From assembly GCA_023376005.1 (NCBI GenBank), contig CM042141.1, positions 92,386,778 to 92,450,777 of the forward strand: a stretch of 64,000 nucleotides of DNA. The letters are read 5' to 3'. This document shows, piece after piece, positions 55,266 to 64,000 of the stretch (positions are counted from its first letter, which is position 1; every line of letters begins with the position of its first letter). The position numbers were made by a program, and so were the translations under genes. A model generated the notes under the pieces. The model was not told the DNA's origin. It did no database searches and worked only from the letters and a program-made list of their open reading frames with translations. This DNA comes from Doryteuthis pealeii. Lineage: Eukaryota > Mollusca > Cephalopoda > Myopsida > Loliginidae.

Positions 55266-55905
55266 TGTAAATGAGAACAATCGTTTGTTAAAAAATTTTG
55301 AATATATAAAAATTCGGAAAACATGATTAGTAAACTTGCCCTTTTTTTTAATAATCTAAATCAGAAAATTATTTCAAATTAACTTATTTGCGAAACTATG
55401 TTTAAAATTCGTGATAGTTGTTTTGAATTAAGATAAAATGAAAATACGGAAAAAAAAAAAATATATTTTAAAGGGGGGGGATACATTTGCATGTCGATAA
55501 AAAAAACCCTGGAGATTGCTTATTTATTAACGCCTTGAAGTCACTTAAAAAAACATTTGTCGATAAAAACGCCTTCAAACCGATAAGAAAATTTTTTTAA
55601 AGAGGGGGGTAAATTATTTACATTTACTTGTCGTAAAAATACTTGGGGTGCAAAATATTGCTTTCATATCACATTAAATTTTAGGGAAAAACACCTTCAA
55701 ACAGCTAGGGAGTTCATAAGGAGCACGGGTCTGGTTTTAAGCAGGCACTGCTTAGCATTTTTTAGGCTAGGAAGCCAGAACGCATTTATGCGATATGCTC
55801 CAAAATGTTGGCTAATTTTCAATTTAAAACGAATTAAAATTATTTACATCCATTATTTAAGATCAGATTTTTGTTTTAGTCGAAAAGTAGTTAGATAATG
55901 GGCAC

Positions 55906-55906
<1 letters not shown>
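55266..55906. other. AT-rich spacer with repeat E, copy 3
   Basis: 55810-55905 matches repeat E (AAAACGAATTAAAATTATTT, AGTCGAAAAGTAGTTAGATA). A G8 run lies near 55476. Remainder unassigned. Confidence 0.5.
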
Positions 55907-55959
<53 letters not shown>

Positions 55960-55975
55960 CTAGCAAACTAGGAAC

Positions 55976-56011
<36 letters not shown>
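55907..56011. repeat. Two (TA)n arrays
   Basis: Separated by AACTAGCAAACTAGGAACG. Confidence 0.95.
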
Positions 56012-56013
<2 letters not shown>

Positions 56014-56261
56014 CCATAACCTGGTTAATCAATCCCCAGTCATAACCCCCCCCCCCAAAGACGATGAGAAGTATGAAACCGAACCTTTTCAAGATTTTCC
56101 AGAAAAATTGTATATAAAGACTCATGAATTTTCGGTTTACCATTTTCAATAAACTTAGCGACCCGATGAAACTTATAGGTATACACAGATACCTGTGGGT
56201 AGAAATAGATATACAATCCCAAAATGACCCATTTTTAAGCCTCCTTCTTTATCAATTACAC
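56012..56261. other. Unassigned spacer
   Basis: C10 run near 56047. No feature recognised. Confidence 0.35.
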
Positions 56262-56307
56262 ACACGTACACACACACTCAACACACACACACACACACAC
56301 ACACCAC

Positions 56308-56338
<31 letters not shown>

Positions 56339-56347
56339 CAGACAGAG

Positions 56348-56400
<53 letters not shown>
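56262..56400. repeat. (CA)n(TA)n(GA)n(TA)n array
   Basis: Compound array ending where the hammerhead direct-repeat element begins. Confidence 0.96.
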
Positions 56401-56404
<4 letters not shown>

Positions 56405-56408
56405 TCAT

Positions 56409-56450
56409 CCACAGACGCGTGTTTCGAAGTTTACTTCTTCATCAGTGCGG
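56409..56450 (-). ncRNA. Hammerhead ribozyme, type I, family E copy 1
   Basis: Minus strand: stem I strand CCGCA, core CTGATGA, an extra A, stem II GAAG-TAAA-CTTC, GAA, stem III AC-ACGC-GT, triplet GTC (the most favoured) and partner TGTGG (5 pairs with one G-U). All invariant core bases are present. Confidence 0.83.
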
Positions 56451-56841
56451 CTCGACTTTTTAACAGATACCTCTAGCCGGGATCGAAATCTGACAGAATT
56501 TTCGTCTGCCAAGTCCCTTACCCTTGCGGCTACAACGGCTGTCAGTCTGGAGTGAACAATTAATTTATGCATCCCTACGCGGAATGTTTTTACAATCACC
56601 AGAGAACTCAAGCCTGTAAACAGCGGACAGACGAGTAACGGCTTTACGCCAAACGGTGAAATTTCAATTAATGTCCCTCCTACAGTGCTCAACCATCGGT
56701 ATCAGTCATCCTTCCGTGTTGTAATGGTTAGCGAGCTAGATTTGCAGACTATTGTTAGTGTTCGATTCTCACTGGGTGCCCCATAATCTGGCCTTGTGCC
56801 ACATCTAAACTATGCTTAGTAAATAAGTATATATCAGTCAT

Positions 56842-56882
56842 CCACAGACACATGTTTCGAAGTTTAGTTCTCATCAGTGCGG
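56842..56882 (-). ncRNA. Hammerhead ribozyme, type I, family E copy 2
   Basis: CCGCA, CTGATGA, stem II GAAC-TAAA-CTTC (three pairs, one C-C mismatch), GAA, stem III AC-ATGT-GT, triplet GTC, partner TGTGG. The core is intact, stem II is weaker than in copy 1, and the extra A is absent. Confidence 0.72.
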
Positions 56883-56924
56883 CTCGACTTTTTAACAGCT
56901 ACCTCTAGCCGGGATCGAAACACT

Positions 56925-56928
<4 letters not shown>

Positions 56929-56955
<27 letters not shown>

Positions 56956-56963
56956 ATATATAT

Positions 56964-56996
<33 letters not shown>

Positions 56997-57120
56997 CACT
57001 GTCTCTGTCTCTGCCTCTCTGTCTATCTGTCGGTCTGTCTGTCTGTCTGTCTGTCTGATAGAGAGACAGAGACAGATAGACAGACAGAGTCAAACAGACA
57101 GACAAAGACAGTGACAGATA
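56929..57120. repeat. (CA)n(TA)n and (GTCT)n/(AGAC)n arrays
   Basis: The CTGTCTGT run (57000-57058) is followed by its near complement GACAGACAGA (57061-57115), so the array folds on itself. Confidence 0.94.
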
Positions 57121-57319
57121 TATATATATATAGAAAGAAAGATAAATTGAGATATATAGAAAGGAGGGCTCAAAAGAACTAATGAGATAGATAGATAGAT
57201 ATATAGATATCTATCACTTTCCATTTTTGTACATGCAATGATCACGTCATCGGCTTTCGTTAACAAACGCACATATAAAAATTAACGGTTAATAACATCA
57301 TATTGACACATTCACTATA
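57121..57319. other. Spacer with GATA and TA runs
   Basis: Short (TA)n and (GATA)n arrays near 57118-57210. Rest unassigned. Confidence 0.45.
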
Positions 57320-57470
57320 CACGTAACATCTTTCATTTTGTCCCTCACAAAAACATTACTTAACAGTGTCCTGAAGATGGTATAATACCGAAATACTTAA
57401 GTATTGACACATAAAATTGTTTCCCTTGATCATAACATCCTGTGTTTGTTATATTTTAAAAATATTTTCT
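57320..57470 (+). mobile_element. Family-F hammerhead terminal repeat
   Basis: After the ribozyme comes ATAACATCCTGTGTTTGTTA, the same downstream block as CATAACATCCCGTGTTTGTC at 63776. This links it to the family-C superfamily. (GATA)n follows at 57475-57494. Confidence 0.6.
57366..57410 (+). ncRNA. Hammerhead ribozyme, type I, intact core
   Basis: Stem I strand GTGTC, core CTGAAGA (tolerant position 7 is A), an extra T, stem II GGTA-TAA-TACC (4 pairs), GAA, stem III ATAC-TTAA-GTAT (4 pairs), cleavage triplet ATT (cut after 57405) and partner GACAC. Stem I has five Watson-Crick pairs. This copy has the most complete stems of the set. Confidence 0.83.
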
Positions 57471-57494
57471 TCTCATAGATAGATAGATAGATAG

Positions 57495-57831
57495 CATAAA
57501 GTGGACGATGGTATTTGAATATGACTGCTTAAATCTGAGGGCGTTTATGGTTTACGTTTCCCTTTGATCATTACAAATAAATGTCATCAGATATTAAACA
57601 AATGCAATAAAAGTTTATGAAGCAACTCCCATTTTTGATCCTTTAAAAGTGCAAAACCTGAAATAAGTAGATAAATAAATAAATAAATAAATAAACACTA
57701 AAATGTAAAACTCTTTCAAGTGAACAAAGCCTCGAACGATGTTGATGATTAAAAAAGTTGAATACAATCACAGCCAACTTTGTCATCTCCGTACGGCTGG
57801 TTGTCATTACGGTTTATTTTTTCGTTTCTGT
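57495..57831. other. Unassigned spacer
   Basis: (AAAT)n near 57671-57695. No gene seen. Confidence 0.4.
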
Positions 57832-57932
57832 TTGGGGGGGGGGTCCCCGTGGCGTCATGGTTGATATGCTGGACAGTAACATCATCATAAGTGAGTTCGA
57901 ACTTCAGCCGCGCTATTACGTTCACTGACTAA
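57832..57932 (+). mobile_element. SINE B head, truncated at a Helitron
   Basis: CCCCGTGGCGTCATGGTTGA (A-box region), GTGAGTTCGAACTTCAG (B box) and GCGCTATTACGTTCACT, then the Helitron 5' terminus. Confidence 0.68.
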
Positions 57933-58555
57933 TCTTATTATAATGGAGATTGTGTATTTTTCTGTCTGTAACCGAAACTATATCACCACTTAAGTCACAA
58001 TTCCTTTAGTTATTTACGTCACATTCTTCATGATTTCATTTTTATTTAAATCTCAATTATTAAAAAAATGTTTTACATTATTAATACTGTTGGCCTTATC
58101 TACATACGAATAACATGCAACTGTATTTATATATACAACAAAATAATGTTTTACAGTGTGAACGGGAAGGCTAATTTGCATATTGATATAAAAAAATTGA
58201 TTTTAATAGCTATGTGCTTAGTATTATTGATTTCTAATTGTTTGGTTTTATCTTAATAAATATGAGCAAAAATCCCGGGGATAAATTTTAAAAGAAATCC
58301 ATAAACAAGAAGAAATAACTGTAATTTTATTCTTTACTTCCTATTTTAACTAAATAGTTAAATTAGGAAAATTTAGCAATGAGAGACGGGAGTGAAGAAA
58401 GGGTAAATTTCAGTCGTTCTATTTTTCGATTATACCCACCTCTGTTTCAATTCTTTTTATCTACATTCTTATTTAGTTTCATCAGCCTTTCTAATTTAAC
58501 ATAATATTCTATTACATTCAAATTTAAATAATTGCACCCGGATGGTGCATCTAGT
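57933..58555 (+). mobile_element. Complete non-autonomous Helitron
   Basis: It begins TCTTATTATAATGGAGATTG after an A and ends CTAGT before a T, the expected A/T insertion dinucleotide. Seven bases before the end of the element is a hairpin, GCACC-CGGAT-GGTGC (58534-58548). These three terminal features define canonical Helitrons. At 623 bp with no replicase-helicase frame it must move in trans. Other family members: 5928, 6870-7373, 15470, 20634-21257, 28325, 31190 and 36325. Confidence 0.88.
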
Positions 58556-58679
58556 TGCTAATACAACTAATGATAATAATAATAATATATCTCTTCAGTT
58601 GGTATATTATGTCTGCGACCTGTCAGCTGTTTCTTGTATTTCAAACATTTCCACTGAATATTTTTATTCTTTCCAAAAT

Positions 58680-59334
58680 TCAGCGGCAGTCATGGCCAAA
58701 CTGAGCCAGAGAGTCTGGGACAATGCCAGCCTTACTAAGAGAACCAAACTGCGCGTCTACAGAGGGTGTGTTCTCAGTACTCTCCTATACAGTAGCGAAG
58801 CCTGGATCACATACTCACGCCACGTGAGGAAACTGGAAAATTTCCACCTCAGATGCGTACGCCGCATTCTACGCATTCGCTGGCAGGACAAAGTGCCCAA
58901 CACAGAAGTGCTGGAACGAGCAAACATAAACAGCATGCCCGCCATCATCTGCGAGAGACGCCTGCGTTGGCTTGGCCATGTCAGGAGGATGGACAAAGGC
59001 CGCATTTCCAAAGACCTACTGTATGGTGAGTTAGCAGAGGGCACCCGACCGGTAGGGAGATCATGCCTGCGCTTTAAAGATGTCTGCCAGAGAGACATGA
59101 AGGCATTCCACGTGGGAGGCTTGTACAGAAGACCGTGCGACCTGGCGACTTCTCGTCAAACAAGGAACGAAAAGGAGTGAAAAAGAGAGGAAAGAAGCCG
59201 CCGCAGAAAAGAGAGCCAAAAGGAAGGAGAGACAACAGCATCTCCAGCAAGCATCACTGTTTGTTTGCAATCACTGTACCAGAGATTGCCATTCCAAAAT
59301 TGGTCTGTTCATCCACTCATGCAGTTGCAGATAA
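58680..59334 (+). pseudogene. Non-LTR retrotransposon, C-terminal third
   Basis: The frame reads MAKLSQRVWDNASLTKRTKL, CVLSTLLYSSEAWITYSRHV, LRCVRRILRIRWQDKVPNTE, RRLRWLGHVRRMDKGRISKD and KDVCQRDMKAFHVG. This is the thumb and post-thumb region of an RTE/CR1-like element. After an indel near 59130 the frame shifts to ERKEAAAEKRAKRKERQQ and LFVCNHCTRDCHSKIGLFIH, a terminal zinc knuckle, then TAA at 59332. The catalytic palm and endonuclease are missing. The ATG at 58692 is internal. A sister 3' end is at 21960-22240. Confidence 0.85.
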
Positions 59335-59990
59335 AAGTGGACACTACGCCATTGTCTTCAATAAACGGAAGGATGCCAACAATATCTATTTTTATTCTTT
59401 CTACAATTCATCTAACTTTTCCTTAAAAGAGTTTAGAGACTGGGCATTCATTGCTGATGCTGGTAGTTTATTCCATGAATCTACTACCCTGTTATTAAAA
59501 TAATTTTGCCTTACATTTGTCTTCAAATTTTTTTAAAATCTTTTAATCTATGTTCAATAGATTGAAATTTATTGAATAAAATCCACGAGTATATTTATAG
59601 ACTTCAATCATACACTTGGGTTGGTTGGTTTGTTGGATTTTACGTCATGTCAACCCTTGTTGGATTATTTTATGCCGGTCAAGAGATACCAGCTACCCCC
59701 GGTCCAGAACAAATCCCAGCCAAGAGAATAGAAGAAAAGTAGTATATTACTATTACCATTACAACATCATCACTCCTTTTTGTTGACATCCTTCCGTCTA
59801 CGAGAGACGATGGAGTAGTGTCCAAATTTTTTTTAAAGTTCATATGGAGGATGAGCTGTTGCCCAAGCTACAAATCTCCCCTCACCACACTGCCACTGTG
59901 ATCTAAAGGAAAGGTAAGAAACCAATGCAGTTTGGCAGCGACAGTGTCGCATTTCATTTTTCAAGAACATCGACAATAGTAGGATTGGGG
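59335..59990. other. Spacer with repeat D 5' fragment
   Basis: 59610-59695 matches the start of repeat D (GGTTTGTTGGATTTTACGTC). The rest is unassigned. Confidence 0.5.
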
Positions 59991-60815
59991 TACTTACTAC
60001 TCACATAAATCCCCAAATGGGTTAGACGGGGCTCCTTAGCCTTGGTCGGTAACCCATCAAAGCTAAGGAAAAGTCCGACTCAAAACCTCTGCTGCCTAGC
60101 GGCTTTACCCCATCCCAAAGAAAACAAATCAGGAGCCGGAATCCCTAAGGTGGTGGGATGCTGAAATTCAGTGCTACCCAGCAACTCCTGCGATGCTCAT
60201 CCTTCATATGAACCAGCTCAGGTTACGTAGTTTAAAAAATAAATTTGGTCGAACTCCGAAATGCGACTTAACTACTACTGTTTATCTACAAGGATGACTA
60301 TGACAATTTACGAAGGTTGATATGCCATTAAACAAAGAAACCAACTCGAATTTTTGTCCTGGCAATCAGACGCCAAAAGTATGGAAAATATTCACAAGCA
60401 AAATCATCTCAACTTGCAACCCTGCCATGCAAAACATTATTTGGGCTCTGTTTCTTTTTTTTTTTTTTTTTTCAAATATTATCTTTTAACTTTTTTTTTT
60501 GAGGACGGGGGAAGTTGAGGACATTTTTTGGAATGCAGTGTCTTTAGGGTTTGCCATTGGCACTTCACAACGGGCATCTACTTATGAAATTAGACAAAAA
60601 TAAAATAAATAAGTCGGCATTGGTTCGGTTGAAAAGAAAATTGGCACCCGACTGATTTGGCATCTGTTGGTACGGGTTCCTGACATTCAGGATTCGCTAA
60701 CGATAAACCCTTCCAAGTGAAACCTAGTGGTAGAGCAGCAACAAAAGACGACTACAAATCAAAGGTCTTCTAAATAGCAACAAAATCAAAAGCATTTCTT
60801 ATGACATAGATTATT
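59991..60815. other. Repeat-like block, unidentified
   Basis: 59995-60240 is GC-richer (CCTAAGGTGGTGGGATGCTG). 60290-60340 matches the SINE B tail (GTTGATATGCCATTAAACAA). T16 run near 60460. No gene seen. Confidence 0.4.
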
Positions 60816-61390
60816 AATACAGGGTGTGCTCGGTATTTAAATACACACCTCTAGCGGGCCATAAATGGAAGACGACCTAACACGATGTTGCGCGGCATAT
60901 ACCAAATCAATAAACTCATATAAACATATAAGGCATTTAATGGGTCTTGTGTAATGATTATTGTTGTAGGAAATTGATTCGGTTAGCCAAAATCCTGAAT
61001 GGGACTGTTTGCATTTCATATAGCGCTAATACTCTTGGGGAAAGATCCGAATCCAACTATTCTCCCACCAGCCATGGATAAATAGTAGGGCACACTGGGA
61101 TCTTTAGCCTAGGTATGGCAACCGGTCTTGGAGATGGAAAACTCTTAATTCAAACCTGTTGAACCCCGCTTAAGAAATTGACCTTGTGTCACATCCTACT
61201 TGTACGTAGGGGTTAGTAAATATATATACAATATCTAATCCATATAAAAAGTATTACAAAAATACACAATGTGTCCTACACAGAAGAAATATGGATGACG
61301 AGATGGATTATCAATACAGGGTGTGCTCGGTATTTGCGAGACATAAATGGAAGACGACTTAACAAGATGTTACGAGGCATGTGCCAAATT
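60816..61390. repeat. Paired copies of an unidentified repeat
   Basis: TACAGGGTGTGCTCGGTATT and CATAAATGGAAGACGAC occur at 60820-60917 and 61315-61390 in the same orientation. Between them 61040-61205 carries CACACTGGGATCTTTAGCCT and AATTCAAACCTGTTGAACCC, also present at 63075-63170. Confidence 0.65.
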
Positions 61391-61461
61391 AATAACCTCA
61401 TATAATCATATAAAATATTTAATGTATATAACAAGTGTTACAAGAATACACGATTTGTCCC

Positions 61462-61556
61462 ATTATGGTCAAGTCACACTGAAAACACCGGTTCCCGGTA
61501 GATCAACGAAGTTAAGCAGCGATATACCTGTTCAATACTTAATTGGGTAACCACTT
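61462..61556 (+). pseudogene. 5S rRNA-derived sequence
   Basis: GGTCAAGTCACACTGAAAAC, ACCGGTTCCCGGTAGATCAA, CGAAGTTAAGCAGCGATATA and TCAATACTTAATTGGGTAAC align in order with about 95 nt of metazoan 5S rRNA. They include the A-box (AAGTTAAGCAGCG) and C-box (AATACTTAATTGGG) positions of its internal promoter. Many substitutions and a lost 3' end exclude a functional gene. It could be a 5S pseudogene or the head of a SINE3-type element. Confidence 0.8.
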
Positions 61557-61649
61557 AAGCAACAGCAAATAATGTGAGTAACCTGAGTCCTTTGTTTGTC
61601 AAACATCAAATGACTCGAAAAGCGTTTATATGCAGTAACATCTGTTCCG

Positions 61650-61860
61650 TTTTTGTGGGCATTTTTAGGCTTCAAGTCAGAGCACTTTACAGAGGTTGTT
61701 CCTCTGTGTCCCTTAGTGTTGCGTAAAATCCTTTGGTTCTTCCTTGGTGTCCCTTTATGTTGGGTAGAATCCTTTGGTTGAGCAAAGTCCTTGGTTGGAG
61801 GTCCGTTCGGCAATGGCAAATAAGTGCAAATGCACGACTCTCCGGATGTCTCAAGTACCG
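61650..61860 (+). repeat. Repeat family F, copy 4 (left half)
   Basis: TTTAGGCTTCAAGTCAGAGC followed by three or four units on AATCCTTTGGTTCTTCCTTG and GTGTCCCTTTATGTTGGGTA. The right end is missing. Confidence 0.6.
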
Positions 61861-61879
61861 AATCCACATTCTGGTTTCC

Positions 61880-62230
61880 GGTCAACGCCGGGGGTTCAGT
61901 GAGCTTCGGCCGCTGGACCTACAGAGTAAATTAATATCGTTGATCACAGGGGGCCATCCTCCCAGGCAACACCTGCCCCGTCGATTTAAAGGGGCAGGGC
62001 TGGGTTTATTGCCCGGTGCCTGAGCACCCCCCTTTAGAGGCAATGCCGATGGGATCAACGCATTTTTTGTACCCGCCACACTATGAGCTTCGGTTCGTGG
62101 GTTGTCCCCCATTAATAGGGCCTTGTGCCTAACCCGTACATGTGGGGTACGTGGTAAATACCACCCTTGAGGAGCATAAGACCGTATCTACGCCACGTCT
62201 GTAAAGGTATTGCTGTTTAGTAGCAAGTAT
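61880..62230. other. GC-rich block, unidentified
   Basis: GTGAGCTTCGGCCGCTGGAC and ATGAGCTTCGGTTCGTGGGT are related. CACCTGCCCCGTCGATTTAA and GCCCGGTGCCTGAGCACCCC lie between. Higher GC than anywhere near. Overlapping short frames on both strands have no recognised identity. Confidence 0.35.
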
Positions 62231-62655
62231 GTTCCCATGGATTAAAGTTGCTAGCCACCCGCTCACTGGTTTTAAATTCAGCGATCCTTTATTTTGTTTT
62301 GTTTTGTTTATTAAATTGAATTAAATTACCACGACCAGAAAATTCGGCAAACACGGCTTACGACATGCAGAACACTGGACAGCTGTTTTGTCCTTATTTT
62401 GTTTATTTCTCTTAGCCTGCTTGTCTGACCACACAAAACTAAAGAACATAACATACCCTATATAGCGACACATGACGGACATCATGGAAGCATTTCCTAC
62501 ATTTAAGTCTGACCTGTGTGGCCGGGCCTGTCTGTCGAGGGCTTCATATGTGTGACAGGGTACATAAAAACAAGTTGGATCCGTGGGTCATCTGCGTGCT
62601 CACAACTGAACTACTTGTAGAAATGGCCTTATTCTATGAAGAAGTGGAAATCACC
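62231..62655. other. Unassigned spacer
   Basis: No feature recognised. Confidence 0.35.
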
Positions 62656-62722
<67 letters not shown>

Positions 62723-62961
62723 TTTGTGTGATATCTCTGTTGTATCAAGAATTTAAACGATAAAGAATTGCGTATAGTACGATCACAGAACCTACACAAT
62801 TATCAGGCAGATTAGGTTTGAAATTCCATTATTCCCTAAGGCGTATCATTCTAAGTTTAATGCTCTAATAAATATGTCGCTAAGATGTGCCTTCTTTGCT
62901 TGGTAATTTTTACAACATACGCTCAAACACACAAACACACACACACACACACACAACACAC

Positions 62962-63018
<57 letters not shown>
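62656..63018. repeat. (TA)n(TG)n and (CA)n(TA)n(TG)n arrays with spacer
   Basis: Arrays at 62656-62724 and 62930-63018. The 200-bp spacer is unassigned. Confidence 0.9.
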
Positions 63019-63019
<1 letters not shown>

Positions 63020-63190
63020 AAACATTGTAGAGGCAAATCCATCCTAGACTAGTTATATGTAAATAATTGGTCCAACTGGGATCTTTAGTCATGTTACGGC
63101 AACCAGTCTAGAAGAAGGAAAACATTGAATTCAAACTAGTTCTACTACGCTGAAAACTTGAGTTGAATCCTGCTTGTGCGGAAGAGTTGG

Positions 63191-63230
<40 letters not shown>

Positions 63231-63533
63231 TTGTAGAAAAGTCTTCGGTTCGCTGTTCAAGGTACAATTTCCTCAGGAGAAGTAAAAAATTATAGGTAGC
63301 TAATATTATATATACTCACCTGGTTTAGGATTGTTTTTTTTTATCTATGTCTCCTAAAAATAAACTTTTGTCCCTAAAACTAAAGTGTTTCATTTGAAAT
63401 TAATGATTAGTTTACCATATGTTCATCCGGCAAAAGTCATTTGTGATTCTATCGATCAGCTGGGCTAACCCCTATCCTCTTTTTTTAATAATTCATTTTA
63501 TTTATATCTTACTTGTTTGTACTTCTGAAATTC
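63019..63533. other. Spacer with repeat tail and (CA)n
   Basis: 63060-63190 matches the repeat at 61040-61205 (CAACTGGGATCTTTAGTCAT). (CA)n at 63191-63228. Rest unassigned. Confidence 0.5.
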
Positions 63534-63535
63534 AA

Positions 63536-63616
<81 letters not shown>
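63534..63616. repeat. (TA)n(TG)n array
   Basis: Directly abuts the last inverted repeat. Confidence 0.97.
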
Positions 63617-63617
<1 letters not shown>

Positions 63618-63810
63618 AGAAAAGTAGAAAACACGGGATGTTATGGAAACTGGATGTTTATTGTCGACGGTGCAACGTTTCAGCTATTTTGACCATCATC
63701 AAACTGGGCTTATGTCCTGATGATGGTCAAAATGGCAGAAACGTTGCACTGTCGACAATAAACATCCAGTTTCCATAACATCCCGTGTTTGTCTACTTTT
63801 CTCCACATAT
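63617..63810. repeat. Near-perfect inverted repeat with family-C hammerheads
   Basis: Arms 63617-63700 and 63715-63808 share GGAGAAAAGTAGAAAACACG, GGGATGTTATGGAAACTGGA and TTTATTGTCGACGGTGCAAC in opposite orientation, with a 14-nt centre. Same superfamily as 35231-35345. Confidence 0.9.
63713..63757 (+). ncRNA. Hammerhead motif, family C, weak stem II
   Basis: Stem I strand TGTC, core CTGATGA, stem II TGGTC...TGGCA with mismatches (a GGTC/GGCC ancestor would pair well), GAAAC, stem III AC/GT with an 8-nt loop, triplet GTC and partner GACA. The core is intact. In the left arm the corresponding core begins with T instead of C. Confidence 0.62.
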
Positions 63811-63843
63811 TGTCGGATTAACCTCCTCACATTTCTCATATAA

Positions 63844-63912
63844 TATATATATATATATATATATCATACCATACTCGTAAATTGAAGAGTATATGTATAT
63901 GTATCTTTTGTA

Positions 63913-64000
<88 letters not shown>
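63844..64000. repeat. (TA)n, (CA)n and (TG)n arrays at window end
   Basis: Arrays at 63844-63864 and 63917-64000. The last runs off the window. Confidence 0.95.

Larger units (their letters stand above)
56401..56922 (-). mobile_element. Retrozyme-like element: hammerhead direct repeats
   Basis: About 90 bp (56401-56495) recurs in the same orientation at 56833-56922, with few changes. Each repeat holds a complete minus-strand hammerhead. Predicted cuts lie after minus-strand positions 56847 and 56414, so 433 nt would be released. The intervening DNA has a tRNA-like B box on minus (TTTCGATCCCGGC, 56482-56494). On plus, at 56708-56785, it has TGTAATGGTTAGCGAGCTAG and GTGTTCGATTCTCAC, like pol III A and B boxes. 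A 95-codon minus frame has no known family. Non-autonomous class inferred. Confidence 0.7.

Noticed and set aside
58757..59098. 113-codon minus-strand frame
   Set aside because: It is the antisense shadow of the LINE coding region at 58680-59334, which has clear family motifs.

Overview
This window reads as intergenic or intronic DNA from a large, repeat-rich metazoan genome. I found no intact host gene. The long (TA)n, (TG)n, (CT)n, (GATA)n and (GAAA)n arrays, the tRNA-derived SINEs with Lys-like and Arg-like heads, and the R4/Dong-like, RTE-like and Jockey-like LINE debris suggest a lophotrochozoan, most plausibly a cephalopod such as an octopus. That assignment is inference from repeat style and is not proven. 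Nearly all open frames are translated microsatellites or fragments of transposons.

Layout. 0-8 kb: a mariner-type MITE inside LINE debris, dispersed repeat D, repeat family F (three copies, one split by an RTE-like LINE), a SINE, Helitron ends and an internally deleted mariner. 8.4-11 kb: three tandem, 5'-truncated R4/Dong-like LINE copies separated by (TAA)n. 12.5-13.5 kb: a 1-kb purine tract. 14-25 kb: compound microsatellites enclosing inverted repeats, several with hammerhead ribozyme motifs, plus a 97-bp higher-order minisatellite at 19.4-20.2 kb. 25-31 kb: GATA and CA-rich arrays. 31-39 kb: SINEs, repeat D and Helitron pieces. 39-42.4 kb: a fold-back element and a 1.6-kb pyrimidine tract. 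42.5-48.4 kb: mariner and LINE fragments and a 62-codon histone H3 fragment. 49-53 kb: SINEs, two tandem repeats and another R4-like LINE. 53.5-64 kb: more hammerhead-bearing repeats, a complete non-autonomous Helitron, the best-preserved LINE 3' end and a 5S rRNA-derived fragment.

The most interesting content is a dispersed set of type I hammerhead-ribozyme motifs. Six can be folded by eye with the invariant core intact: 24043-24084 (+), 24529-24590 (-), 24626-24687 (+), 56409-56450 (-), 56842-56882 (-) and 57366-57410 (+). Several others are degraded. They lie within or beside (TA)n/(TG)n arrays, often in both arms of a fold-back, as known for Penelope-like retroelement terminal repeats and metazoan retrozymes. 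The pair at 56.4-56.9 kb are direct repeats whose predicted cleavage sites are 433 nt apart, the layout expected to release a unit-length RNA that could circularise.

All assignments were made by reading the sequence. No alignment, folding or database search was run, and repeat boundaries are approximate, usually to within 5-30 bp.
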